Below are positions 44,560 to 53,978 of a stretch of DNA of 64,000 nucleotides, one piece after another (positions within the stretch are counted from its first letter, which is position 1; each line of letters opens with the position of its first letter). Under the pieces are notes generated by a model. That model was given only the letters and a program-made list of their open reading frames with translations. It ran no database searches and was not told where the DNA came from. The position numbers were made by a program, and so were the translations under genes. The stretch is taken from positions 36,238 to 100,237 of the forward strand of contig JAFXUD010000094.1 of NCBI GenBank assembly GCA_017535315.1, given 5' to 3'. The DNA is from Victivallales bacterium (GTDB lineage Bacteria > Verrucomicrobiota > Lentisphaeria > Oligosphaerales > Oligosphaeraceae).

Positions 44560-45357
44560 TTATTCTTCGCCAGCGAGCCAGCGGACCATGCGCTTGACCT
44601 TCAGTCCTGGGGCTTCCTTCTCCAGGGTGCTGTCAGTGTTGAGTAGCCAGGGCTGCTTCATCAGGCAGACGGTGGTGTACCACTTGTTCAGCTTGCCCAT
44701 GACAATGCCGTTCTTGATTTTGTCGGGTTTATCGGCAGGAACCTGCGCCATGGCGATTTCGCGTTCCTTGTCCAGTTTCTCCGCAGGAATATTGGCGACG
44801 TCGATGAACTCGGGGTTGTAGGCGGTGATGTGCATGCAGATGGGCTTCACCAGCTCGGCGGCCTTGGGGCCTGCGACTTCGACGAGTACGCCGAAGGGGT
44901 TGCCAGTGTGGATGTAGTAGCCCAGGGTATCGTTGCTGACCCAGCGGATGGCGCGGCGAACAATCATGTTCTCCTTGATTTTCGCGATGAGGACCTTCAG
45001 TTCCTCTTCAGTCTCTTTTGCGAGCTTGGCGGAGATGTCGCCTTCCTCGGCATATTTGATGGCGATGTCGCAGAGCTGAGCACCGAACGCCTTGAACTCA
45101 GCGGTCTTGGCGACGAAGTCGGTCTCGCAGAGCAGCTCGATGAGGACGGCTGCGTTGCCTTCGGTTTTACCGAAAATGAGGCCCTGCTTGGCTGCGCGAC
45201 CCTGCTTCTCCTCGGCCTTCATGATGCCGACTTTGCGGAGATGCTCGATGGCGGCCTCAATATCACCGTCGCAGGCAACGAGGGCTTTCTTGCACTCCAT
45301 CATTCCGACGTTGGTTCTGGCACGGAGGTCATTCACTAATTTTGCGGTAATCTGCAT
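44560..45357 (-). CDS. tsf: Translation elongation factor Ts
   Basis: A 265-residue protein, slightly short of the usual 280 or so. The N-terminal UBA-like domain has the signature LRARTNVGMMECKKAL (12-27), and the core domain has LLCETDFVAKT, which contacts EF-Tu. It recharges EF-Tu by releasing GDP. It follows rpsB by 52 bp, the classic rpsB-tsf pair, and ends in a terminator. The C-terminal tail is unlike that of better-known factors but is in frame and well positioned. Confidence 0.95.
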   Translation of the reverse strand: MQITAKLVNDLRARTNVGMMECKKALVACDGDIEAAIEHLRKVGIMKAEEKQGRAAKQGLIFGKTEGNAAVLIELLCETDFVAKTAEFKAFGAQLCDIAIKYAEEGDISAKLAKETEEELKVLIAKIKENMIVRRAIRWVSNDTLGYYIHTGNPFGVLVEVAGPKAAELVKPICMHITAYNPEFIDVANIPAEKLDKEREIAMAQVPADKPDKIKNGIVMGKLNKWYTTVCLMKQPWLLNTDSTLEKEAPGLKVKRMVRWLAGEE

Positions 45358-45409
45358 ATCTATAATTCCTTAGAATAAATGTGACTTGATGACTAGACCC
45401 GACAGAGGA

Positions 45410-46174
<765 letters not shown>

Positions 46175-46303
46175 TTGTGCTTTTCCTTCTTCTTTTTGCC
46201 GTATTTTGCCAATCTGCCATTTACTCCCAACAGAAATCGAAATACCGCCTGGGTTGTATGTAAGGATGCGGCGCGGGAGTGCACCGTAAAATGAAAACTC
46301 TTT

Positions 46304-46331
46304 AATATACCCTAACTCCAGCATTTGACAA
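46304..46331 (-). promoter_or_regulatory. Promoter of rpsB-tsf
   Basis: TTGTCA (46326-46331), 16-bp spacer, TATATT (46304-46309) on the minus strand. The leader to the GTG start would be about 120 nt, long enough for an autoregulatory structure as in other rpsB leaders. Confidence 0.65.
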
Positions 46332-46488
46332 GTTGTTTTGCGCTTTTTTGTTGTTTTGTGCGTTTATCTTTTCAATTGCCAGATTTTTCTTGGGTAATGC
46401 AGTGTATTAGGTGGACAATGGAGTATATTATTATTTGAGGTAATTTATTTGAATGGAAAGGCATATCCGTAATACGGAGAAATCTTTG

Positions 46489-47373
46489 ATGAAAGAGTAC
46501 GAGTTTTCATATCCTTCGCAGGGGCCGTTGGCAGCATTTCCAAAGGAGATCACATGTCTGGTTGTCGAGCCAGACGAGGTATCGGCAAAGACGGGTGTGA
46601 TGCTGTGCGCGCATGGCTGGGGGAATCCGAGGATGCAGACCCTTGAGCAGATGAGATATGCAGCAAAAGAGCATGGCATCCTCTCCGTTTCGCCAGAATA
46701 CCGCATGAGCGGATATGACTATGACCCTGTGAAGGGGCACGGCTGGTACCAGCCATACGATTTGAGCTATCGCCAGACTTTTGACTGCATTCAGGCGCTG
46801 CGCGTGCTCCTGGAGCGCTATCCGCAGGTGAACCGCCAGCGCATCTATGCCTACGGAACCAGCCAGGGCGGGATGATCGTGCTTCTGGCCGCCATCTGGG
46901 CGCCATCGCTCTTTGCCGCTATCTACACGGCCAGCGCCATGACACGTCTTCCAAAGGCCAACGAGGCTCTTGCCTACGGGAGTGGACGCGATTTCACGGC
47001 GGAGGAACGCCGACTGAAGGACGTTCCAGCAAATGCAGAGCGTTTGACGACGCCAGTCTTTCTGGAGCATGGAACAGCCGATGAAACCGTGCCATGCGTA
47101 CAGCACGCCCTACGTTTGAAAAAAGCGATGGTGAGGGCAGGGCACCCGTTGGTGGAGTGCAACCTCTACAAAGGCGGCGGCCACTCGCTGTCCCCTGTCA
47201 CGAACCGTCTGGAGACCTTCAAGAGCACCGCACCAAGGATGTTCAAGCTGACGCGCAAAGGGAAGGATTCCTTTGCGAAAGGGGAAAAGGTGGAGATACC
47301 AACGGGGCGCAAGACGCTGCATATCGACTGGAGCCGCCCTGTGGGTGATGTGGAACTATACCAGTGGAGATGA
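46489..47373 (+). CDS. Alpha/beta hydrolase, prolyl-oligopeptidase-like
   Basis: About 294 residues from the ATG at 46489, with GGAG nine bases before it; an ATG twelve codons earlier (46453) is an alternative. GVMLCAHGWG is an oxyanion-type entry, YGTSQGG holds the nucleophile Ser, and VFLEHGTADETVPC and GGGHSLSP supply the acid and the His. The family includes S9 peptidases, esterases and acetyl hydrolases. A short beta-rich tail (TGRKTLHIDWSRP) follows the fold. No signal peptide. Confidence 0.75.
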   Translation: MKEYEFSYPSQGPLAAFPKEITCLVVEPDEVSAKTGVMLCAHGWGNPRMQTLEQMRYAAKEHGILSVSPEYRMSGYDYDPVKGHGWYQPYDLSYRQTFDCIQALRVLLERYPQVNRQRIYAYGTSQGGMIVLLAAIWAPSLFAAIYTASAMTRLPKANEALAYGSGRDFTAEERRLKDVPANAERLTTPVFLEHGTADETVPCVQHALRLKKAMVRAGHPLVECNLYKGGGHSLSPVTNRLETFKSTAPRMFKLTRKGKDSFAKGEKVEIPTGRKTLHIDWSRPVGDVELYQWR

Positions 47374-47422
47374 CTCGGTGCAGTGCACCGCAGGCTATGC
47401 CATAAAAGGAAAGTGAGGTTTT

Positions 47423-48067
47423 ATGCGAATCATCTACATCTCGGACATACATGGAAACCTGGATGCTGTGAAGGCTTTGCCAGAGGCGGAACTCTGCCTG
47501 GTCGGCGGTGATTTCACCACGCTGGGGACGGATGATGATGTTCTGGCGGCAGTTGAGACGATTGCCGCAAAATACCCTGCATTTCTTGGTGTGCTTGGAA
47601 ATATGGACGCGCCGACGGCAAACTCCGTTTTGGAGCGCACGGGGCATTTCCTGAAGAGTACACCGACAAGTGTGCAAGGGCTTCGTTTTTTGGGCTTGGG
47701 TGGCGCGAACTGCTCACCCTTTAATACCCCGAATGAATGGGATGAATCAACTGCGGAGGAACTTTTCAGTGGATTGCAGAAGGGCGAGCTGGACATTGCG
47801 GTGACCCATGCGCCGCCGTTTGAATCGGGGGCCGACCGCATCGGCAGCGGTCTTGCCGTTGGCAGCAAGGCGGTTGCTGACATGGTGAAGCGCGTGAAGC
47901 CAGCTTTGCTGCTCTGCGGGCATATCCATGAGGCGGCGGGAATCTTTCGTTTGGACGAGACGCTGGTGGTGAATCCAGGTCAGTTCGGCGCAGAGGGCCA
48001 CTATGCGGATATTCGCTGGGAAGAGGGCGGCAAGCCATCCGTCTGGCTGGCGACTGCCAAAGAATAG
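47423..48067 (+). CDS. Metallophosphoesterase
   Basis: A 214-residue calcineurin-like phosphoesterase with DIHGN (8-12), GGDFTTLG, GNMDAP (59-64), THAPPF and CGHIHEA. The single-domain shape and GNMD motif are like the YfcE/MJ0936 group, which cleave phosphodiesters or phosphomonoesters of small molecules. It is cytoplasmic. It follows the hydrolase gene by 49 bp and probably belongs to the same rightward transcript. Confidence 0.85.
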   Translation: MRIIYISDIHGNLDAVKALPEAELCLVGGDFTTLGTDDDVLAAVETIAAKYPAFLGVLGNMDAPTANSVLERTGHFLKSTPTSVQGLRFLGLGGANCSPFNTPNEWDESTAEELFSGLQKGELDIAVTHAPPFESGADRIGSGLAVGSKAVADMVKRVKPALLLCGHIHEAAGIFRLDETLVVNPGQFGAEGHYADIRWEEGGKPSVWLATAKE

Positions 48068-48095
48068 ATGAATTTTGCTTAGGTTAGGAGAAAAG

Positions 48096-48860
48096 ATGGA
48101 AATCAATCATCTCGACAGATTCAAAAAGACGATAGCCTCGGGTAAGACGGCCATCGGAGCAGTTGTGACCTTGACCGATATGGCAGTCAGCGAGTGCGCT
48201 GGGGATTGCGGCCTGGATTTTGTGTGGATTGATGCTGAGCATGGACCATTAACGTTGGATGCGATAAAAGGTCACGTGACGGCGTGCAGGGGCACTGGTT
48301 GTGCGCCTTTTGTGCGGGTTTGCGCCAACGACCCAGGGATATTGAAGCCCGTTCTGGATCTTGCGCCCGCTGGCGTCATCATTCCGATGGTCAATTCCGC
48401 CGAGGAGGCGGAGGCCGCTGTTGCGGCCTGTCGCTATCCGCCACGGGGAATTCGTGGTTGCGGCGTGAGGCGTGCCACCCGCTATGGGCAGGATAATTTG
48501 TTCGAGTATCTGAAACTCTCGGATTCCGAACCCCTGGTCATAGTTCAGATTGAACATGTCAATGCAGTGCGCAATCTGGATGCGATCTTGAAGGTTCCAG
48601 GTTTGGATTGCATTTGCATTGGCCCCTGTGACCTTTCTGGTAGCATGGGTATCCTGTGCCAGACCGCGGATGCCGAACTCAATAAGGTCATTGATGAAAT
48701 TTGCCTGAAAACCAAACGCGCGGGCAAAATGCTGGGCACGGCTTCAGGACCGCTTTCCCGCTGGCAGAAACGCGGTGTGGACTGGATTGCGACGGGCGGT
48801 GACTGGGGCTTTATGGCGGCTGGTTTCCGTAATATGCTCAAGGAGAGGGACGGAAAATGA
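48096..48860 (+). CDS. HpcH/HpaI family aldolase
   Basis: About 254 residues from the ATG at 48096, where TTAGGAG precedes it. The HpaI/GarL fold is clear: GLDFVWIDAEHGP, RVCANDPGILKPVLDLAPAGVIIPMVNSAEEAEAAV, RYPPRGIRGCGVRRATRYG and CICIGPCDLSGSMG. Such class II aldolases split 2-keto-3-deoxy sugar acids to pyruvate and an aldehyde, for example in glucarate or homoprotocatechuate breakdown. Its stop overlaps the next gene (ATGA), a 2-hydroxyacid dehydrogenase, which could reduce the aldehyde or keto product. The actual sugar acid is unknown. Confidence 0.88.
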   Translation: MEINHLDRFKKTIASGKTAIGAVVTLTDMAVSECAGDCGLDFVWIDAEHGPLTLDAIKGHVTACRGTGCAPFVRVCANDPGILKPVLDLAPAGVIIPMVNSAEEAEAAVAACRYPPRGIRGCGVRRATRYGQDNLFEYLKLSDSEPLVIVQIEHVNAVRNLDAILKVPGLDCICIGPCDLSGSMGILCQTADAELNKVIDEICLKTKRAGKMLGTASGPLSRWQKRGVDWIATGGDWGFMAAGFRNMLKERDGK

Positions 48861-49774
48861 AAACGGTATTGATTACTGGCGATGAACATTCCGTGCCTGC
48901 TCAATATCTGTCTCAAATACGGGATGCTGGAATCGAGCTGACCTGTCAGAAGTGCCATTCCCCTGCGGAAGTCGAAGCGTTTTGCCAAGGGGCGAATCTT
49001 ATCTGGCTCTTCGGCGCAAATCCAGGCCTGACTGGCGAGATGCTGAAAAGACTACCTTGCTGCAAGGGGATTTTCCGCAGTGGGAGCGGATTGGACACCC
49101 TTCCGACTGCCGAGGCGGAAAAGCTTGGTATCGAGGTGCTGAACACGCCCGAATCCATTGCCGAGAGCGTGGCGGAACATGCCGTTGCCATGCTGTTTGC
49201 GCTGATTCGGAGAATCCCTCAGAATGACAGGGCAGTCCGCAACGGAAAGTGGGGAGGCAGCAAAGAGATGAATTGGCACATTTCTGGACGCACGCTTGGA
49301 GTGGTTGGCTATGGGCGTATCGGCAGAAATGTCGAGCGTATGGTTTCTGGCTTCCGCATGACCGTACTCCACCATGATCCTTTCCAGCCTGATTCCATGG
49401 AACTGAACGAGCTCTTGAAGCAATCTGATTATGTATCGCTGCATTGTCCACTTACCCCAGAAACACGCGGCTTGATCGACGCCAGGAGGCTTGCTTTGAT
49501 GAAGCCTCATGCCCTGCTAGTCAATACATCCCGTGGACCAGTCGTTGATGAGGAGGCATTGGTCGCTGCCTTGAAAAAGCATGAGATAGGCGGAGCGGCC
49601 CTGGATGTCCTCTGTGAAGAGCCTCCGCCCAAAGATCATCCGCTATTTGGTCTGGAAAACGTGATACTTTCTCCGCACATCGCCGCATTTTCCGCTGATT
49701 TCGAGAAGAACTTCTGGAGTTGTTCCGCACGCAAAATCATCGATACCGCAAGACGTTGGGAAAAAAAGGCATAA
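48857..49774 (+). CDS. D-isomer-specific 2-hydroxyacid dehydrogenase
   Basis: A 305-residue NAD(P)-dependent dehydrogenase. The Rossmann motif GVVGYGRIGRNVERM lies near 150, with FRMTVLHHDPFQ following. The catalytic Arg is in VNTSRGPVVDEEAL and the Glu-His pair in LCEEPPPKDHPL and LSPHIAAFS. The family includes glyoxylate, hydroxypyruvate and phosphoglycerate dehydrogenases. The 4-bp overlap with the aldolase gene points to one pathway, likely sugar-acid catabolism. Confidence 0.88.
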   Translation: MKTVLITGDEHSVPAQYLSQIRDAGIELTCQKCHSPAEVEAFCQGANLIWLFGANPGLTGEMLKRLPCCKGIFRSGSGLDTLPTAEAEKLGIEVLNTPESIAESVAEHAVAMLFALIRRIPQNDRAVRNGKWGGSKEMNWHISGRTLGVVGYGRIGRNVERMVSGFRMTVLHHDPFQPDSMELNELLKQSDYVSLHCPLTPETRGLIDARRLALMKPHALLVNTSRGPVVDEEALVAALKKHEIGGAALDVLCEEPPPKDHPLFGLENVILSPHIAAFSADFEKNFWSCSARKIIDTARRWEKKA

Positions 49775-49808
49775 GAGGCTACCTCTTAATAAACCACAAG
49801 GACAGAAC

Positions 49809-51833
49809 ATGACACTGATTACCGTCATCGGACGTGGCCATTCAGGCACGAGAGCGATTTCACAGACGCTGTCGGACAGCGGCGTCTATATGGGGGAGCC
49901 CCTGAACAAATCATGGGACTTGATTCCTCCAGGGGAGATGTACGATGCCTGCCGTATCTTTGCAAAATATGTCGATTGGACACCAGGCTGGGGCGTCTCT
50001 CCAACTAGTTTGGAGAACCGCTCGTTCAACTGGTCGTGGAAGAGGGCATTGGAGTGCGAGATACCCGAGGCGTTCAAGAGGCGCCTCTTCTCCTTTCTGC
50101 ACACGGTGCTGGAGAGCAAGGCTGAACTGAAGGGGTGGAAGATACCTGAAACTACGCTCTGCTTCCCCTGGATTTCGCGTCTTTTCCCTGACGCGAAGTA
50201 TATCTTCTGGATACGCAACCCCAGGGACTGCATTGTTGGTTCTCATGTGACCGACGACTTGAATACCTTCGGCATCCCCTACGACCGCATCTACAGCCAG
50301 CGTGGAAAGCGCGCCTTGTCCTGGCTTTATCAATACAATCTGGTTAAGAGCACGCCGAAGCCAAAGAACTGGATTGAGGTCCGTCTGGAGGACTTTGTCC
50401 TGAAGCAGGACGAGACGTTGAAGCGTCTGGAGGAGTTTCTGGGCATTCCGCTGGTGAAGATACCTGTCAAGCCCGAGGTTATTGGTCGTTGGATAGCTGA
50501 CGAGGAGGCGACGGATGAGGACCCCAACTACTTCCCCTTCCTGGAGCCTGCCATGCGCGAGTATGGCTATGAGGTGCCGACAACCTACAAGACTGCCTTC
50601 CACTTCAAGAAGGAGGTCAACTATGACGAGGCGAAGATGCCAACTGTCGAGTTACCAGACCTCTTAACCTTCAACGATGGGAGCAAGGTGACGGAGGCCG
50701 CGCAGTGGCCAGCCAGGCGCAAAGAGATATTGGACTTGCTTGCCGACCAGGAGTATGGGGTTATGCCGCAGGGGAAGGCAGATGTCAAGGCTGAACTGCG
50801 GGAGAGCGGAAACGCGTTTGGCGGCAAGGCCATCCGCGAGCAGGTGAGGCTGACCTTGAGCAGAGATGCGGGGGACGGCGTAAAATCCCGCAAGATCGAT
50901 GTGCTCGTCTATCGTCCCGCGAAAGCGCAGGGCAGGGTGCCTGCGTTCCTGGGGCTGAACTTCTACGGCAACCACATTGTCGCGAAGGACGAGGCAATCT
51001 TCCTGCCTGACTGCTGGCTCTCCAATAGCGACAAGTACAGGGTGAAGAATGGCGTGCCTTCCGATGCAGGTCGTGGTGTCTATAGCGACGGCTGGTCGCC
51101 AGAACTGCTGGTGGAGAACGGCTTTGCCCTCGTGACTGCCTGCTACAATGAGTTGGATCCCGACTATCATGAGTGTTTCCACAACGGCGTTCATCTCCTG
51201 TATCAGGATGCGGAATGGACCAAGCCCGCACCCAATGAGTGGGCGACCATCGGCGCCTGGGCGTGGGGCTTGAGCCGAATCATGGACTACCTGGAGACCA
51301 CCAGCTGGGTGAACCCGAAGCAGGTCTCCGTCATCGGTCATTCGCGTCTGGGCAAGACAGCTCTTTGGGCCGGTGCCAACGACGAGCGTTTCGCCATCAC
51401 CTATTCCGTGCAGTCGGGTTGCGGCGGCGCGGCGCTGTCGAAGCGGTGCATTGGCGAGACGGTGGATATCATCACCAACGCCTTCCCGCACTGGTTCTGC
51501 CAGAACTTCAAGCAGTATGCCAATGCGGAGGAGAAGCTGCCCTTCGACCAGCATTTCTTGCTGGCACTGATGGCACCGCGATCGGTTTATGTCTCCAGCG
51601 CCAGCGAAGACCACTGGGCTGACCCGAAAGGCGAGTTCCTTGCATTGGCGGCGGCTGACAAAGCCTTCAAGCTTGTGGGAAAAGCAGGACTGGGGACGGA
51701 CAAGATGCCAGAACCCGAGGAATCCGTCGGCGTATCCAATGGCTACCACATCCACAGCGGCCCGCATTCGGTCTTTGCCGTTGATTGGGAACGCTACATT
51801 GCCTTCGCAAAACGCCAATTTGGTATGAAGTAA
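49809..51833 (+). CDS. Sulfotransferase-glucuronoyl esterase (CE15) fusion
   Basis: A 674-residue protein of two parts. Residues 1-258 are a sulfotransferase: IGRGHSGTRAIS (7-18) is the 5'-phosphosulfate loop and WIRNPRDCIVGS (134-145) the 3'-phosphate site for PAPS. Residues 270-674 are a carbohydrate esterase family 15 domain: WPARRKEILDLLADQEYGVMP (300-320), GHSRLGK with Ser512, QSGCGGAAL (535-543), and SNGYHIHSGPHSV with the likely catalytic His653. CE15 enzymes split glucuronoyl ester links, normally outside the cell, yet no signal peptide is present. The frame is continuous with no stop or low-complexity joint. It follows the dehydrogenase by 34 bp. Confidence 0.85.
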   Translation: MTLITVIGRGHSGTRAISQTLSDSGVYMGEPLNKSWDLIPPGEMYDACRIFAKYVDWTPGWGVSPTSLENRSFNWSWKRALECEIPEAFKRRLFSFLHTVLESKAELKGWKIPETTLCFPWISRLFPDAKYIFWIRNPRDCIVGSHVTDDLNTFGIPYDRIYSQRGKRALSWLYQYNLVKSTPKPKNWIEVRLEDFVLKQDETLKRLEEFLGIPLVKIPVKPEVIGRWIADEEATDEDPNYFPFLEPAMREYGYEVPTTYKTAFHFKKEVNYDEAKMPTVELPDLLTFNDGSKVTEAAQWPARRKEILDLLADQEYGVMPQGKADVKAELRESGNAFGGKAIREQVRLTLSRDAGDGVKSRKIDVLVYRPAKAQGRVPAFLGLNFYGNHIVAKDEAIFLPDCWLSNSDKYRVKNGVPSDAGRGVYSDGWSPELLVENGFALVTACYNELDPDYHECFHNGVHLLYQDAEWTKPAPNEWATIGAWAWGLSRIMDYLETTSWVNPKQVSVIGHSRLGKTALWAGANDERFAITYSVQSGCGGAALSKRCIGETVDIITNAFPHWFCQNFKQYANAEEKLPFDQHFLLALMAPRSVYVSSASEDHWADPKGEFLALAAADKAFKLVGKAGLGTDKMPEPEESVGVSNGYHIHSGPHSVFAVDWERYIAFAKRQFGMK

Positions 51834-52988
51834 ATGTCGTTTATTCTATTCATAGCCGCCGTCATTGGTCTGAATGTCTATGACTGGTGGAAGCTGAAAA
51901 GGGCTTTTCTCCAGGGGCAACCCATCGGTGCGGCGGTATTGCTTGTATTCATTCTTCTATTGCTTATGGGACCAGCGTGGATGAGACCGATTTTCTCTCG
52001 CGGCAACCAACCGCGTTTTCTGGTGCAGGCCTGCTGGATATGGCTGGCGTGGTCGTTTTGGATGTTTGTTGCCTTGATTGTCTGCGACCTCTGGAATCTT
52101 GTTTTTCTGCTATGCCAGATGACCTTCAAGCAGTCTATTCCAGTGCAGTGGATGCTGGGGCCGCAGGGATGCGTGTGGGTGGCGCTGGGATTTGTCGCGT
52201 TCGGCACGCTCTGGGGACTCGTGGAGGCGAATGCCATTCGCCTTCGTACAGTGGAGATTGCATCGGTGAAGGTGCCTGAATCCGCAGATGGCTTTAAGTT
52301 GGTGCTGCTGTCTGACATCCACCTTGGACCTGCCGCAACGCAGAGGAAGTTGAAGAAGGTGATTCGGATGGTGGAGGAGGCCTCGCCCGACTTGGTCTTG
52401 AGTGCGGGAGACTTGATTGACGGCAGCCAAGAGCGGGAGTTAAAGATGGCGGAATGTCTGGCGGAACTGGCACCGCCGTATGGCAAGATTGCGGTCTATG
52501 GCAACCACGATGTCTATTCAGGACTGGATTTTAGTCGGAAATGCCATGAGGCGGCGGGATTCAAATTGCTTGAGAACCAGTCGGCGCAGCCAGTCGATTG
52601 GCTTTGGATATACGGCGAGAAGGACCCTGCTTCTGGCTGGCACCCTGGGTACAAGGGGGAAAAGACTGTTGACGTGGAGAAGGGACCTGAAGGGGCGTTC
52701 TGTGTGCTGCTGAAGCACAGGCCCGATGTGTCAAAACAGGGACAGGGGACCGACGGCGTGACGCCGTCGCCACTCCCTGACCTTCAACTTTCGGGACACA
52801 GCCATGGTGGCCAGATTTTCCCCTTCAATTATCTTGTGAGGTTACAATACAAATACAGGGAAGGGAGGCTTCACAAGCTGCAAGGCGGGATGAGGCTTTA
52901 CGTTTCGCCTGGCACGGGTGTCTGGGGACCGCCATTCCGATTGTTCGCACGCCCTGAAATCACCTTGTTTGTCTTTAAAAAGGAGTAA
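51834..52988 (+). CDS. Membrane-anchored metallophosphoesterase (YaeI-like)
   Basis: A 384-residue protein. Four hydrophobic segments occupy about 1-130 (FILFIAAVIGLNVYDWW, AAVLLVFILLLLMGPAW, LVQACWIWLAWSFWMFVALI, VWVALGFVAFGTLWG). The phosphoesterase domain follows: LLSDIHLGP, VLSAGDLIDG, AVYGNHDVY, LSGHSHGGQIFP. This matches the YkuE/YaeI group, which acts on UDP-2,3-diacylglucosamine-like or other lipid phosphates. The ATG abuts the stop of the preceding fusion gene, so translation is probably coupled. Confidence 0.88.
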   Translation: MSFILFIAAVIGLNVYDWWKLKRAFLQGQPIGAAVLLVFILLLLMGPAWMRPIFSRGNQPRFLVQACWIWLAWSFWMFVALIVCDLWNLVFLLCQMTFKQSIPVQWMLGPQGCVWVALGFVAFGTLWGLVEANAIRLRTVEIASVKVPESADGFKLVLLSDIHLGPAATQRKLKKVIRMVEEASPDLVLSAGDLIDGSQERELKMAECLAELAPPYGKIAVYGNHDVYSGLDFSRKCHEAAGFKLLENQSAQPVDWLWIYGEKDPASGWHPGYKGEKTVDVEKGPEGAFCVLLKHRPDVSKQGQGTDGVTPSPLPDLQLSGHSHGGQIFPFNYLVRLQYKYREGRLHKLQGGMRLYVSPGTGVWGPPFRLFARPEITLFVFKKE

Positions 52989-52991
52989 GTT

Positions 52992-53969
52992 ATGAAGATT
53001 TTAGTAGCAGGTGGAGCTGGCTACATCGGCAGCTGTACCACGGAATATCTGCTTGAGAAAGGTCACGAGGTGGCTGTTTTTGATGCGTTGCTGAACGGGC
53101 ATCGCGCCGCTGTGGATTCCCGTGCCAAGTTCTATTATGGCAATTTGGCGGATACCGCTGAACTAAATCGTGTAATGAAGGATTTCTCGCCAGAGGGTGT
53201 CATCCATTTTGCCGCTTTCATCGAGGTTGGGGAATCCATGAAGGATCCAGGCAAGTATTTCGCCAACAATGTAGGCAATGCCATCAACCTGGCGGAGGCG
53301 GCGGCCCGCGCCCATGTACGGAAGCTGGTCTTTTCCAGTACTGCGGCGGTTTACGGAATGCCTGACGTTGTGCCAATTCAGGAGACGATGCCGAAGGAGC
53401 CTATCAACCCGTATGGTCGATCAAAGTTGATGTTTGAGCAGGTGCTGGATTGGTATGAAAGGATTTACGGGATGCAATATACGGCCCTACGCTATTTCAA
53501 TGCGGCTGGAGCCACGCGGATTCACGGCGAGGACCATCATCCCGAGACCCATCTGATTCCGTTGGTCATCCAGGCGGCAATGGGGGTTCGTCCCTCGATT
53601 TCCATATTCGGGACGGATTACAAGACTATGGACGGCACCTGTATCCGCGATTATGTCCATGTACTTGATTTGGCACAGGCGCATCTTCTAGCCTTGGAAA
53701 AGGATGGCTCTGCCGCCTTTAATCTTGGTTCTGGCAAGGGCTACAGTGTCAGACAGGTCATTGACACCGTTCGAAAGGTGTCTGGCAAAGAGTTTGCCGT
53801 GAAGGAGGAGGCGCCGCGTCCAGGCGACCCCGCCGAACTCATTGCGGATTCGACAATGGCCAAAACGCGGCTAGGCTGGAAACCACAATACGACTGCCTG
53901 GAAACCATTGTGCGCTCTGCATGGGAGTGGCGTCAGGAACATCCGAATGGATATGGCGACAAATCTTGA
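52992..53969 (+). CDS. galE: UDP-glucose 4-epimerase
   Basis: A 325-residue short-chain dehydrogenase. GGAGYIGS (7-14) binds NAD, FSSTAAVYG gives the catalytic Ser, and YGRSK the Tyr-Lys pair; YFNAAGA and DYVHVLDLAQAH are typical of GalE. It interconverts UDP-glucose and UDP-galactose for glycan synthesis. It starts 3 bp after the phosphoesterase gene, and the flippase gene follows by 9 bp, which suggests a shared envelope-glycan role. Confidence 0.93.
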   Translation: MKILVAGGAGYIGSCTTEYLLEKGHEVAVFDALLNGHRAAVDSRAKFYYGNLADTAELNRVMKDFSPEGVIHFAAFIEVGESMKDPGKYFANNVGNAINLAEAAARAHVRKLVFSSTAAVYGMPDVVPIQETMPKEPINPYGRSKLMFEQVLDWYERIYGMQYTALRYFNAAGATRIHGEDHHPETHLIPLVIQAAMGVRPSISIFGTDYKTMDGTCIRDYVHVLDLAQAHLLALEKDGSAAFNLGSGKGYSVRQVIDTVRKVSGKEFAVKEEAPRPGDPAELIADSTMAKTRLGWKPQYDCLETIVRSAWEWRQEHPNGYGDKS

Positions 53970-53978
53970 GATGCTGGT

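Noticed and set aside
50664..51818. 384-codon minus-strand open frame
   Set aside because: Antisense to the CE15 domain, whose catalytic motifs are clear.
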